From IMG/VR virus record IMGVR_UViG_3300043788_000169, positions 1 through 64,000 of that record: a stretch of 64,000 nucleotides of DNA; one strand, given 5' to 3'. The notes under the pieces were generated by a model. It did not search any database. It saw only the letters and a program-made list of their open reading frames with translations, and had not been told where the DNA came from. Positions 30,998-39,588 of this stretch are shown here, one piece after another; position 1 is the first letter of the stretch; every line of letters begins with the position of its first letter. The translations under genes were made by a program, and so were the position numbers. The DNA is from a virus.

Positions 30998-31340
30998 CGA
31001 CCCGGTGCGTGATGCTCAGGACGCCCTCGTCGGGCTCGCCCGGGAGCTGGTGGACGAGCTGGCCGGAGCCCGGCTGCTGGAGATCGCGCTAGCGCGCAAG
31101 CCTGAGCCCGCTGACAGTGCCCATGACGTCGGCGCCACGATCTCCGGCCGCAAGGTCGTGGCTGTGCTGTCTCACCCGCAGAGCCAGACGCTGATCTACG
31201 ACCTCGGCGGAGGCCACTTCGCTGAGGAAATGGGCGGTAAGGTGGGCGGCGTCCTGCACAGCGATCAGTTCCGCCACGACCACATGCTGGCCAAGGGCTG
31301 GCGGGTGCGGGTCTCGGCCGGAAAGCCTGCGGCGTCCTGA
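30990..31340 (+). CDS. Hypothetical protein, head operon
   Basis: The 116-residue protein is unrecognised. The N-terminal 40 residues are helical and the rest is predicted beta-rich (RKVVAVLSHPQSQTLIYDLGGG). ATG 30990 overlaps the preceding gene. Its position between portal and MuF-like genes suggests a virion or assembly role. Confidence 0.6.
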   Translation: MADDPVRDAQDALVGLARELVDELAGARLLEIALARKPEPADSAHDVGATISGRKVVAVLSHPQSQTLIYDLGGGHFAEEMGGKVGGVLHSDQFRHDHMLAKGWRVRVSAGKPAAS

Positions 31341-31370
31341 TCCACAGGCTGTGGATATCCCTGTGGACGG
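31338..31370. promoter_or_regulatory. Cluster of three DnaA-box-like sites / inverted repeat
   Basis: TGATCCACA (31338-31346), TGTGGATAT (31350-31358, minus) and TGTGGACGG (31362-31370, minus) each match the 9-base DnaA box with one or two differences. TCCACAGG and CCTGTGGA also form an 8-bp hairpin. They fill the only gap between two genes. Confidence 0.4.
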
Positions 31371-31376
31371 TGAAAC

Positions 31377-32345
31377 GTGCCTCCTGACCACGATGCTGTG
31401 CAGACCGCGGCCGACCGGCTGTCGCTGCATCTCTCCACGGTTGTGGCGGCGGCGTTCACGGGCTATATGCGTCATCTGGACGACGCTGTGCGCAGCAGCC
31501 CGCGCGCTGCCCCGCAAATCTTCGACCGCCCCGACCTGCAGGACTATCTGATGTCAGCGCTGCGCACCGCCCACACCCACGCGGACACCCTGATCCGCCA
31601 GGCGTGGAGTCACGGCGGCGGATCCACGGGCCCGTACCTGGACAAGGCCCTGTCGGACGCTGCCGGGGCGCTGAACGAGCTGCGCGGCCAGATCTCCGGG
31701 ATCGTCCGGGAGGAGCTGGCTTCGCCCAGGCCGGACGTGGCCGGGCGGCTGCAGGCGGCAGTGTCGGATGCCGTGGTCAGGACGTCCACCCGGATGCGGA
31801 TGAGCCTGGAGTCGGCCGCTGGGGCCAGCCACACCGAGGCGGTGATCGCTGAGGGCCGCCAGCTGCAGCAGCAGGGCCAGCACGTCATGAAGGTGTGGCG
31901 CTCGCGGCTGTCGCGCCGCACCTGCCGGTGGTGCCGGGAGCTGGACGGCGTCATGATCCCGCTCGATGACGACTTCCCGCACGGCGACCCCGTCGCGCTG
32001 GAGCAGAGCCGTACCCGCCGCGTGGCCACGCCTGCCGGAGTGCGCCGGTACCGCCGCAGCATGGGCCAGCCGATCATCCTCACCCACCCGCCGCGGGTGT
32101 GGCTTGGCCGGCTGCCGGGCCCTAAGCGCCATCCGCGGTGCGAGTGCTGGCTGGAGCTGCACATCCTCACCGAGGCCGGGCCGCCGCCGGCCCCGCTGCG
32201 CAGTGAGGAGCCGGCTGAGCGGATGTATGCGCGGGCCTCTGACATCGCGGCCCTGCCCGAGCCCCAGTACATGAGCCTCATGGCGTTCCTGCGTGCGGCC
32301 ACGCACGAGCTGGGGCAGGTACTGCGGAGGCTGAAGGGCCTGTGA
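31377..32345 (+). CDS. MuF-like minor head protein
   Basis: The 322-residue protein has a long helical N-terminus and a C-terminal MuF-type segment: VMKVWRSRLSRRTCRWCREL, then HPPRVWL, then HPRCECWLEL. The C..C...HP.C.C arrangement is the hallmark of the phage Mu gpF/SPP1 gp7 head morphogenesis family. Such proteins are ejected or assist prohead assembly. GTG 31377 lies just after the DnaA-like site cluster. The last 45 residues are a separate helix. Confidence 0.78.
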   Translation: MPPDHDAVQTAADRLSLHLSTVVAAAFTGYMRHLDDAVRSSPRAAPQIFDRPDLQDYLMSALRTAHTHADTLIRQAWSHGGGSTGPYLDKALSDAAGALNELRGQISGIVREELASPRPDVAGRLQAAVSDAVVRTSTRMRMSLESAAGASHTEAVIAEGRQLQQQGQHVMKVWRSRLSRRTCRWCRELDGVMIPLDDDFPHGDPVALEQSRTRRVATPAGVRRYRRSMGQPIILTHPPRVWLGRLPGPKRHPRCECWLELHILTEAGPPPAPLRSEEPAERMYARASDIAALPEPQYMSLMAFLRAATHELGQVLRRLKGL

Positions 32346-32563
32346 TGACGCTGCGCTACCGGGCCCATACCCGGCTGCCGTACGCCATGGCGCTGAGGGA
32401 TCTGGCTGAGTACGCCCACACTCACCCGGACCCGGACTTCACGTTCGGGCCCATGACGTTGGAGCGCATGGAGAGCGAAGGCTTGGTCATTTCCGGGCCC
32501 GGTCTGGAGGGTGTCAAGGCCCTCCTGAGCAGCGTTTCTGGTCTGGTCGAGTCGGATTCTTAG
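32342..32563 (+). CDS. Small hypothetical protein
   Basis: The 73-residue protein is unrecognised. GTG 32342 (or ATG 32345) overlaps the MuF stop, and its TAG stop lies inside the next promoter. Content: LRYRAHTRLPYAMALRDLAEYAHTHP followed by a helical tail. Confidence 0.5.
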   Translation: MMTLRYRAHTRLPYAMALRDLAEYAHTHPDPDFTFGPMTLERMESEGLVISGPGLEGVKALLSSVSGLVESDS

Positions 32564-32593
32564 TTGACACGTGTCTACCGCACGTGCTAGGTT
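32564..32593 (+). promoter_or_regulatory. Promoter with palindromic operator (copy 2)
   Basis: TTGACA (32564-32569) and TAGGTT (32588-32593) are 18 bases apart. The -35 sits in TTGACACGTGTCTACC, containing the perfect palindrome GACACGTGTC. ATG 32600 lies 6 bases after the -10, so the mRNA would be leaderless. Confidence 0.7.
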
Positions 32594-32599
32594 TCTCCT

Positions 32600-33697
32600 A
32601 TGACCACGATGCAGAGGCTTCGGCCTAGTCAGGTGCTGGGTGTCCAGGCAGAGCTGCGTGAGCGCTTCACCAAGCCGAGCCCGTATCTGAAGCACTGGCT
32701 ACAGGAGATGGCTCGGTCTATGGACGCGTCCAGCGCGTTCCGGCGGCAGCTGATGTTTTACCCCTATGAGCCTCACCTGGATGAGGCTCATGCTGGGCTG
32801 TTCGCTCAGTCTCTTGGCCGTGGCCTGTTCTCTGCGGAGACCTACCAGATCACCGACCACATGGTGGGGATTCTGGAGGATCTGTACTGGAACACCGTTA
32901 AAAAAGGCGGGGCTGAGGCCGTGGAGGAGGAGCTGCTGCCCAGCAAGGCAGGCTTCATCTGGTATGACCGCCCCGTTGAGCTGCGCGAGCGCACTGGTGG
33001 TGTGGTGAGTATCCGGGCGGTCAGCTGGAATCCACAGGTTTTCTACTACGCCCAGACCGACGGGTTCGGCCGTGCCTCCATTCCGGTGGTCCGGGATGGC
33101 GTCCGGCTGAGTTTCTGGCAGCTTCGCGGAGATCCTACGGACTGGTCCGAGGTCATGGATTCGGAGGCTTCCCGCCAGGGAGATCTGCTGCTCCAGCACA
33201 CCGTGGCCTTGTCGTTCGGTGAGCGTTATCCGGTGCAGGCGATCACCGACTCCGCTGGTGATTCGATCAAGGGCAACTCGGTGCTGCACTGGGCCATCGT
33301 CACCTGGATGCTGCTGGACACTGAGATCGCCGCGGAGCAGCGTCAGCGTCCGGAGCAGCACAGCCGCCGGGCTAGGCAGGTAGCCCGCTCGCTCAAGCAC
33401 AATGAGGTCCGGGTCATCACACTGCGCCGGTCCAGCAAGCCCCAGGACGCCGATCACGTGGTGCAGCACCGCGACGTCGACTGGACGTGCTGCTGGGTGG
33501 TGGACGGCTTCTGGCGCCACATCGAGTCTTATGATGAAGACCTGTTCAAGAAAGGCCATCAGGCCAGGACCGACAAGGGCACTTCGCCGCGGTGCACGGT
33601 TTGCGGTGCGAAGATCACCCGGGTGAAATCCCACATCCGCGGCCCGGACTGGAAGCCGTTGCGTAACCCGGACCGGCTGTACCTGCTCAAGCGGTAA
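32600..33697 (+). CDS. Hypothetical protein under its own promoter
   Basis: The 365-residue protein is unrecognised by name. The C-terminal part (HRDVDWTCCWVVDGFWRHI ... SHIRGPDWKPLRN) resembles an actinobacterial and actinophage segment of the type W-V-x-G-x-WR followed by an H-x-x-GP-x-x-x-PL loop. A CTVCG knuckle lies between. It has its own regulated-looking, leaderless promoter inside the head operon, and codon use is less GC-rich than in the neighbouring genes, so it may be an inserted, separately controlled unit. A regulatory role is speculation. Confidence 0.6.
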   Translation: MTTMQRLRPSQVLGVQAELRERFTKPSPYLKHWLQEMARSMDASSAFRRQLMFYPYEPHLDEAHAGLFAQSLGRGLFSAETYQITDHMVGILEDLYWNTVKKGGAEAVEEELLPSKAGFIWYDRPVELRERTGGVVSIRAVSWNPQVFYYAQTDGFGRASIPVVRDGVRLSFWQLRGDPTDWSEVMDSEASRQGDLLLQHTVALSFGERYPVQAITDSAGDSIKGNSVLHWAIVTWMLLDTEIAAEQRQRPEQHSRRARQVARSLKHNEVRVITLRRSSKPQDADHVVQHRDVDWTCCWVVDGFWRHIESYDEDLFKKGHQARTDKGTSPRCTVCGAKITRVKSHIRGPDWKPLRNPDRLYLLKR

Positions 33698-33756
33698 GCC
33701 GGTGCTAGTCTGATAGCTGGTCCCCTGGCTCAGAACCCCAGAGACCGGCACCGAAT

Positions 33757-33826
33757 GCACAGGCAGAGGCCCCAAGTACGCGCCACATAGCCCATCGGCC
33801 GGGCGGCGACCGAAAACGGGGCCTTT
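33757..33826 (+). terminator. GCACAGGCAGAG element plus terminator-like hairpin
   Basis: AGGCCCC (33767-33773) pairs with GGGGCCT (33818-33824), followed by TT. It is preceded by the 12-mer GCACAGGCAGAG (33757-33768), also found before the terminator at 35736. A promoter-like TAGTCT lies upstream near 33709. Confidence 0.5.
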
Positions 33827-33848
33827 GCTGTTTCCCGATGATCTGCGC

Positions 33849-35090
33849 ATGGACCAGGTCATCATCCCGTGCCCGGCCGGAGGCGAATACTCCGAGATCG
33901 AGCTGGCGCGCGACCGCCAGGCCAAAGGCACCGTCTTCCGCAAGCACCTGCTGAACCTCGGCACACTGCACCACCCGAAGACCGGCGAGCCCCTGCAGCT
34001 GGATGACGCGTGGTATGGCCAGCTCAAGGCCAACTTCGACAACCAGGTCTGCGACATCGTCCAGGTCCCGCTTGCCGACGGCCAGAACCACCACACCGAG
34101 GACCCCCGGTCCAACGTGGGCGAGGTCATCGGGATCGAGCGCGAGGGCAACAAGATCTACAGCCTGGTCGACGTGCGCGATCCCAAGGCCGTCGAGGGCC
34201 TGCGCAGCGGCACGTTGCTCGGCGCGAGCGCCTTCCTGCACATGGACTACAAGGACACGCGCACGAACAAGAACGTCGGCCCGACGCTGCTGCACCACTG
34301 CATCACCAACCGCCCGTACGTCACCGGCCTGGAGGACTACCAGGAGGTCGTGGCTGCCACCGCCCCCGGCGGCAGTGAGGTGGTCGTGCTGGCCTCGGCG
34401 CCCGATGTCAATTCTGACCCCCCAGCCGATAAGGCACACGACGCAGCGACCCAGGAGGAGCTGTCCATGACCAAGGAAGAGATGCTGGCCGCTCTCAAGG
34501 CCGAGCACGGCATCGACGTTGAGGCTCTCCAGGTCCAGGCGTCCCAGCCCGCTCCCCCGGCAGCACCGCTCGATGAGGGCAAGCTCGTCGCTGCGTTCAC
34601 CGCGGCGCTGCAGCAGGCAGCTCCGACGCTGAGCCTGAGCAACACGCAGACCGAGGACGGCGCGCTTCAGCTGTCCGACGTCGTCGGGGCCGTGGCCGAG
34701 CTGGCTGGCCAGCACCGCGCATTCGGGGACCGGATCGTCGGCCTGGAGCGCGAGCGCGCCGAGCAGGAGATCGACATCTACATCTCCGAGGGTCGCGTGC
34801 TGCCCAAGCAGCGTGAGGCGTACGTGACCATGGCGCTGACCAACCGCGACCAGCTGGAGGTCATGCTCCCGGACAAGGCGATCGTGGCGCTCAACGCCCA
34901 GAAGGGCACTGGCGGCCGGCCGCAGGGCGAGCAGAAGCAGCAGCTGGACATCGACCAGGAGATCCTGCGGCTGACCGCCGAGAACGCCCAGATCTTCGAC
35001 CCGGAGGCTGCGCGCGACCCGCGCGCCCGTGTGATCGCCGCGAACGCGGCTGCCCAGGCAGCCCAGCTCGCGCTGACCAGCGGCAGCTGA
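33849..35090 (+). CDS. Capsid maturation protease fused to scaffold
   Basis: The 413-residue protein has an N-terminal domain resembling Mu gpI-type prohead proteases (DDAWYGQLKANFDNQ, HTEDPRSNVGEVIGIE, LRSGTLLGASAFLH). A Gln/Ala-rich acidic helical C-terminus follows, typical of an internal scaffold. A protease-scaffold fusion placed before the decoration and capsid genes is standard. ATG 33849 is 9 bases after CGAT with no SD; TTG codons further upstream lie in the terminator region. Confidence 0.75.
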   Translation: MDQVIIPCPAGGEYSEIELARDRQAKGTVFRKHLLNLGTLHHPKTGEPLQLDDAWYGQLKANFDNQVCDIVQVPLADGQNHHTEDPRSNVGEVIGIEREGNKIYSLVDVRDPKAVEGLRSGTLLGASAFLHMDYKDTRTNKNVGPTLLHHCITNRPYVTGLEDYQEVVAATAPGGSEVVVLASAPDVNSDPPADKAHDAATQEELSMTKEEMLAALKAEHGIDVEALQVQASQPAPPAAPLDEGKLVAAFTAALQQAAPTLSLSNTQTEDGALQLSDVVGAVAELAGQHRAFGDRIVGLERERAEQEIDIYISEGRVLPKQREAYVTMALTNRDQLEVMLPDKAIVALNAQKGTGGRPQGEQKQQLDIDQEILRLTAENAQIFDPEAARDPRARVIAANAAAQAAQLALTSGS

Positions 35091-35143
35091 GCCCGCTCCG
35101 ACCGACCCGCCCGGCCAACTACGTCTGAGGGAGAGAACTCCAG

Positions 35144-35671
35144 GTGGCCACATACGACAGCTTTGAGTTCGACTACATCCCGGCGTACACGAAGCCGACG
35201 CACGAGTACGGCCAGGAGCTGGGCACCGCCCCGTACGCCAGCCAGTTCATGGCTCCGGTCGTCCGGGAGCTGCTCAAGTCCTACGCGGCCTTCACCCAGA
35301 AGGGCGTCACGCTCGCGGGCGGCAACGGCATTCTGCCGACCGGCTGTGTGCTGGCGATGCAGACCGCGAACCAGCTGTACTACCCGTACAACGCGACGGC
35401 CAGCGACGGTACGCAGAACGCCCTGGGCGTGCTGCGCGATGCCCGCGACACGGGCGGCACCAGCGACCCGACCGGCCAGACCGCGACGGCGTGCCTCGGC
35501 AACCTGGTCTACCGCGGCATCCTGGACCTGACGCTGGTCTCCGGCACCGACACGACCTCGCTGGTCTCCGGCGGCACCGGCACGGGTGGCGGCATTGGCT
35601 CGGGTACCACGGGCGTGGTCACTCAGCTCAAGGCCCGCACCGACACGGTCAACGGGCTGTTCATCTTCTAG
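35144..35671 (+). CDS. Capsid decoration protein
   Basis: The 175-residue protein resembles gpD-like head decoration proteins: GVTLAGGNGILPTGCVLAM, NALGVLRDARDTGG, ACLGNLVYRGILDLT, with a Gly/Thr-rich loop before the end. It would bind the outer face of capsomers. GTG 35144 follows GGAGAG. It sits between the protease/scaffold and the major capsid gene. Confidence 0.7.
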   Translation: MATYDSFEFDYIPAYTKPTHEYGQELGTAPYASQFMAPVVRELLKSYAAFTQKGVTLAGGNGILPTGCVLAMQTANQLYYPYNATASDGTQNALGVLRDARDTGGTSDPTGQTATACLGNLVYRGILDLTLVSGTDTTSLVSGGTGTGGGIGSGTTGVVTQLKARTDTVNGLFIF

Positions 35672-35723
35672 CTGTGAGCTAGGGTGGGGTTGCTGGCTTC
35701 AAAGTCGCAGAAGTCCAGGGATC

Positions 35724-35771
35724 GCACAGGCAGAGCGGGCGCTCCTCCACGCCGGGGGAGGCGCCCGTTTT
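35724..35771 (+). terminator. GCACAGGCAGAG element plus intrinsic terminator
   Basis: The 12-mer at 35724-35735 is followed by a strong hairpin (CGGGCGC 35736-35742 with GCGCCCG 35761-35767) and TTTT. This ends transcription after the decoration gene, or attenuates it. Confidence 0.7.
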
Positions 35772-35794
35772 GTCGTCAGATGTGTAATAGCGGT

Positions 35795-36040
35795 ATGTCC
35801 GAGCTTAATTTCGCTGACCTCACATGGCAGCCCAGGTGGAACCAGGCGGCCGGCGTCGCGGCCCTGTCCCAGATCGGCGCCGACGTCATGGCTACCAACT
35901 TCATGGGTGTGCTGCGGTTCCGGCTGGACCAAGATGCGGATGTCGCGGCGATCGTCAACTGTGCCCGGAGGTTTGCTGATCTGGTGGAGGAGACCAAGCG
36001 CGAGTATGACGCGGCGGTCCTTCCCCGACCTCCGGGGTAG
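35795..36040 (+). CDS. Small hypothetical protein
   Basis: The 81-residue protein is unrecognised, with helices and a few tryptophans (ADLTWQPRWNQAAGVAAL). ATG 35795 follows TAATAG-CGGT, as at 1961 and 25525. It lies just upstream of the major capsid gene. Confidence 0.55.
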   Translation: MSELNFADLTWQPRWNQAAGVAALSQIGADVMATNFMGVLRFRLDQDADVAAIVNCARRFADLVEETKREYDAAVLPRPPG

Positions 36041-36109
36041 CTGACTGCAAGTCCGGGTTCATCAGCCGATAGAGCACAGCAGTACCGCTCCGCGTGACAT
36101 CCCAGGGAG

Positions 36110-37375
36110 ATGGCTGTGCCAAACATTTCGCTGCTTGAGCCGATGGTCCTGCGCGGCGTCGTGGAGAAGTTCACCGTGCCGGAGTCGCTGGTCATGCTCA
36201 ACCGGCTCGACCAGACGCCATGGCCGTGGCCATACGCGACCTGGGATGTGATTAAGGGCTCGCGCATGATGGCCGCGCCCAACGTGCCGAACGCGGAAGC
36301 GCACATCGTGTCTCGCCTCGGCCGGTCGCAGGAGACCGCGAGCTTCGTGTACCTGCGCGAGAAGAAGATCTTCGAGCCGACCACGCTGCACTGGCTGCGC
36401 GTGCCTGGCGAGCTGGCCCGGGTCAACGCCGAGCAGAGCGTGCTGCGCGAGGTCAACGACCTCAACCAGCGCTTCGACAACTTCGCGGAGTGGCTCATCT
36501 GGCAGGCGATGGGTGGCTCGATCGTCTTCCAGAGCGGCCAGGGCTTCGCTGGCACCTCCGGCCCGACGGGCCCAAGCGGGATCTCCAGCGGTGCGGGCGA
36601 CGTCCAGGCGACGGTCGACTTCAAGTTCCCGTCCAGCCACTTCGTCCAGCCCGCGGTCCCGTGGCTGGCCAACAGTGCGCTGACGTGGGGCACGACTGGC
36701 GTGGGTGCCAACACCACGCTGAACCAGGCCAACACCAACCTGCAGGCCGGCGGCGGCTCGATCTCCTACGCGACCCCGATGGAGATCGTGGAGGACATCC
36801 GGAGCTGGAAGCGGATCGTCCAGATCCACGGCCGCGTCCCGGCCACGGAGGTCTTCGCCACCTCGGTCACCCTCGCTGCGATGTTCGAGGCGTGGGTCCA
36901 GGCTGGCCAGGGCTCCACCGTCAACATCCCGGCCACGATGCTCAGCGACCGGATGAAGGACGAATATTACTCGTCCGGCACGCTCTCGGGCTTCATGGGC
37001 CTGACCTGGAACACCGTCGAGGAAGTCTTCGAGAACACCTCGGGCGTCCTGACGTTCTTCGTCCCCGACGGCATGCTCTACATGGGCAACTACAGCGACC
37101 AGCGGCCGCTGGAGCTGCTGATCGGCCCGACCGCGGACGACGAGGCGCCTGACGGCTTCACCGGCAAGTACGCCAAGACGTGGAAGGAAAAGGACCCGTC
37201 GGCGCGGCAGTACCTGCTGGAGTGGAACCTCCTGCCGATCGTGACCCGGCCCGAGCAGATGCTCGTGGTCGACGGCATCATCGCCAACAACACGACCACG
37301 GCTACCTACGCCGGCGGTTCGGGCGGCAGCCTCCAGACCTACCCGTACTACTTCAACCAGAACCCGACCGATTGA
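36110..37375 (+). CDS. Major capsid protein (HK97-fold, E-like)
   Basis: The 421-residue protein has the layout of phage major capsid protein E family members: an N-terminal arm, RSQETASFVYLREKKIFEP as an E-loop-like segment, LREVNDLNQRFDNFAEWLIW as the spine helix, and a C-terminal LLEWNLLPIVTRPEQM strand. It should form the icosahedral shell. Start ATG 36110 follows GGGAG. It is flanked by the decoration protein and a strong symmetrical hairpin. Confidence 0.8.
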   Translation: MAVPNISLLEPMVLRGVVEKFTVPESLVMLNRLDQTPWPWPYATWDVIKGSRMMAAPNVPNAEAHIVSRLGRSQETASFVYLREKKIFEPTTLHWLRVPGELARVNAEQSVLREVNDLNQRFDNFAEWLIWQAMGGSIVFQSGQGFAGTSGPTGPSGISSGAGDVQATVDFKFPSSHFVQPAVPWLANSALTWGTTGVGANTTLNQANTNLQAGGGSISYATPMEIVEDIRSWKRIVQIHGRVPATEVFATSVTLAAMFEAWVQAGQGSTVNIPATMLSDRMKDEYYSSGTLSGFMGLTWNTVEEVFENTSGVLTFFVPDGMLYMGNYSDQRPLELLIGPTADDEAPDGFTGKYAKTWKEKDPSARQYLLEWNLLPIVTRPEQMLVVDGIIANNTTTATYAGGSGGSLQTYPYYFNQNPTD

Positions 37376-37401
37376 TCCAGCATCCGCTGAGCTGCTGGAC
37401 A

Positions 37402-37437
37402 AAGGACCCCGGTGTGCAGGGAGGCGCCGGGGTCCTT
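37402..37437. terminator. Bidirectional terminator-like hairpin after capsid gene
   Basis: AAGGACCCCGG (37402-37412) pairs perfectly with CCGGGGTCCTT (37427-37437). The A-start and TT-end make it weakly terminator-like on both strands, though no long T-run follows. Confidence 0.55.
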
Positions 37438-37453
37438 GCGCTGAGGAGGACCC

Positions 37454-37705
37454 GTGCAGGCAGGCCACACCGACCGGCTGCTGGCGCAGCTCCAGAGCAT
37501 CGAAGGTCGCCAGCTGATGGTAGGAACCATGCCTGCGAGCGGCCTGGTGGTGCCGCCTGGCGGGGACATCAGCGTCTCCCCGGACGGCATGATCCTCACC
37601 GATGCCGTCGGCGTGCCGCAGTATTACGTTCACTCCAGCGGGATCGTGGTGGGGTACGCCCGTGCCAGGACGGACGGGAACGGGGACGACGACAGCCCGT
37701 CCTGA
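37454..37705 (+). CDS. Small hypothetical protein
   Basis: The 83-residue protein is unrecognised, beta-rich in the second half (VPPGGDISVSPDGMILTDAVG) with an acidic tail. GTG 37454 follows GAGGAGG. It is probably a head or connector accessory. Confidence 0.55.
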   Translation: MQAGHTDRLLAQLQSIEGRQLMVGTMPASGLVVPPGGDISVSPDGMILTDAVGVPQYYVHSSGIVVGYARARTDGNGDDDSPS

Positions 37706-37718
37706 CGATGCTCTCCGC

Positions 37719-38426
37719 ATGAGCGGTGTGAGTAAGCGCGGTCAGCTGGCTGATCCGGTAGGCATGGCCCCCGAACTTCCAACGGAAGAGCCTGTTTCGT
37801 TGGAAGTTGCTCCCGAACTACCAACTCAGCTTGCATGTGGCTACGGTCACCCGGTTGCTGAGGGTGCGAAGTTCTGCCCCGAGTGTGGGCAGCCGCTCGT
37901 GGCGCCTCCCCCGGCCCGGGAAGAGGCTCCGGCCGCGCTGAACGCGCCCGTGGACCCCCGGCCCAAGCCAGAGGCTGAGCTGACCGACGAGGAGCGCGCG
38001 GAGCGCCAGCGGCAGCACCTGCTGGCCATGGAGGCCGGCCGGCGCGATCCCGGCGTCCAGTTCGCCAGCCCGCCGCCCAACCGCGAGACGGTGCTCATTC
38101 ACATGGTGGAGGACGGCCTGACCGCGTTCGGGGTCGTCTGGTTCCGCGGCCAGGAGCTGGAGATCGAGGTCAACGGGCCACGGTGGAGCGAGGCCCGCAA
38201 GTGGATCCTGCTGGACGACGCGCAGCAGATGCTGCGGTGGAAGAAGATCATGTTCCGCCGCGGGCCGTGGCCCGGCCTCCGCTCCTACCGCGGTGCTCAG
38301 TTCATGCCGCTGCGGGCCATGTCCGGTGAGGGGGCTCTCGCGCCGATCACTCCCGATGCGCTCATGCAGGCGGATGCGGCCGAGGCCCGGCGCGGCCGCG
38401 GGATACCCGTGCTGCCGAGGGCCTGA
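37719..38426 (+). CDS. Zinc-ribbon protein of the connector region
   Basis: The 235-residue protein has CGYGHPVAEGAKFCPECGQ, a four-ligand zinc-ribbon-like site, then a Pro-rich linker, a helical segment (DEERAERQRQHLL) and a C-terminal domain with RWSEARKWILLDDAQQ and RRGPWPGLRSYRG. ATG 37719 is 9 bases after CGAT. Its exact role in the virion or in assembly is unknown. Confidence 0.6.
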   Translation: MSGVSKRGQLADPVGMAPELPTEEPVSLEVAPELPTQLACGYGHPVAEGAKFCPECGQPLVAPPPAREEAPAALNAPVDPRPKPEAELTDEERAERQRQHLLAMEAGRRDPGVQFASPPPNRETVLIHMVEDGLTAFGVVWFRGQELEIEVNGPRWSEARKWILLDDAQQMLRWKKIMFRRGPWPGLRSYRGAQFMPLRAMSGEGALAPITPDALMQADAAEARRGRGIPVLPRA

Positions 38427-38444
38427 GCAGGTAATCTTTTACCC

Positions 38445-38645
38445 GTGACCGACGTCGATGTTGATGCCACCGAGGCTAACGCCCGGCAGGTCCGCGGCCG
38501 GTCGGTGGCGTGCCCGCCGCGGGAGGCCGCTCATCCCGGATGCGGGGCGCCGGCCGGAGAGCCGTGCCGGACCAGAGCCGGAGTGATCACCGCGACCCAT
38601 CAGGCGCGCTGGGCTGCGTACTACCAGGAGCACCCCGACCGCTGA
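38445..38645 (+). CDS. Actinobacterial-type small zinc finger protein
   Basis: The 66-residue protein contains CGAPAGEPCRTRAGVITATHQARW, matching the common actinobacterial motif C-x-A-x-x-G-x-PC-R-T-R-x-G...H-x-x-R. TAATCT ends 7 bases before GTG 38445 and no SD is seen, so leaderless expression is likely. Confidence 0.65.
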   Translation: MTDVDVDATEANARQVRGRSVACPPREAAHPGCGAPAGEPCRTRAGVITATHQARWAAYYQEHPDR

Positions 38646-38661
38646 GCCCGATAGTCTGGGT

Positions 38662-39288
38662 GTGTACGAGGTCCCGACGCTTGATGAGCTGTCCCAGTTT
38701 TCCGGGCGTCCGTCGTCGTCTTATACCAGCTTCGCCACCAATGCCCTGATACAGTCCACCATCATCTGGACTGCGCTGACCCAGATCACCGACTCCTCGC
38801 TGCTGTGCAGCACCGATGACCAGAACCTGGCCCAGTGGGGGATCTGCGCGTACGCCGACTACCTCTACCTGCGCCAGCCCTACCAGCAGGTGATCGCGAA
38901 CCCGCTGCAGAACGAGTCGATCGGGTCGTACTCTTACAGCAAGCCCATGGCCGAGATGGCTCGCAACGCCCAGGCCATGGAGGTCCAGAGCGAGACCACG
39001 GGCGTCTACCTGTTCGACCTGAGTGTGCGCCTGCTCGCCGTCCGCACCCGCGCCGGCGGGGTCTTCCACGGCGGGGTCACGCTGTTCGAGCGCACCAGCA
39101 CCGGGCACCCGGAAGGCTGGAGCGAGGGCGAGGGGCAGATGGCTGTGCGGTTCGACGGCGCCGGGATGTTCGTGGACCGCTACAACGGCCGGTGGGTGGT
39201 CCGCGGTCCGGACGAGTTCAACCTGGTCGACTGGAACATGATCGACATCAACGCCGAGATATTTCCCGCTGATCCAGGCATCGGCTAG
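38662..39288 (+). CDS. Head-tail connector-like protein
   Basis: The 208-residue protein is largely helical at the N-terminus (IQSTIIWTALTQITDS, YADYLYLRQPYQQV), followed by a beta-rich part. It sits in the position and size class of head-to-tail adaptor proteins, between capsid and head-closure genes. GTG 38662 is 9 bases after CGAT (CGATAGTCT). Identity is by position and composition only. Confidence 0.55.
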   Translation: MYEVPTLDELSQFSGRPSSSYTSFATNALIQSTIIWTALTQITDSSLLCSTDDQNLAQWGICAYADYLYLRQPYQQVIANPLQNESIGSYSYSKPMAEMARNAQAMEVQSETTGVYLFDLSVRLLAVRTRAGGVFHGGVTLFERTSTGHPEGWSEGEGQMAVRFDGAGMFVDRYNGRWVVRGPDEFNLVDWNMIDINAEIFPADPGIG

Positions 39289-39297
39289 CCTGCGCGC

Positions 39298-39573
39298 ATG
39301 TTGCCTGGCCCGCCGTCCTTGGCCAGCACGGCTACCGAGGGTGCTAACTGGCCGTTGCCTCGCCGCCCGGAGCCGGTGCTCCCCAAGGACGGCCCTACGG
39401 CAGACCGGCACCTCGGCCTGTGGTGCGGTTGCCCGCTGCTGGAGTGCTGTCACAACGAGGATCAGTTCGAGCACCGCGGTCGCCACATCGACCTCGGCAG
39501 TCCCCGGTCGGGCTACCTGCTGCCCTGGACTGATGACGAGTACGCAGAAGACCAGCGTGCTGGTCTCGTCTAG
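39298..39573 (+). CDS. Small Cys-rich hypothetical protein
   Basis: The 91-residue protein has CGCPLLECC, suggesting metal binding, and is otherwise unrecognised. TAGCCT ends exactly 6 bases before ATG 39298 and no SD is present, as expected for a leaderless mRNA. Confidence 0.55.
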   Translation: MLPGPPSLASTATEGANWPLPRRPEPVLPKDGPTADRHLGLWCGCPLLECCHNEDQFEHRGRHIDLGSPRSGYLLPWTDDEYAEDQRAGLV

Positions 39574-39588
39574 CCCGATAACCACCGT

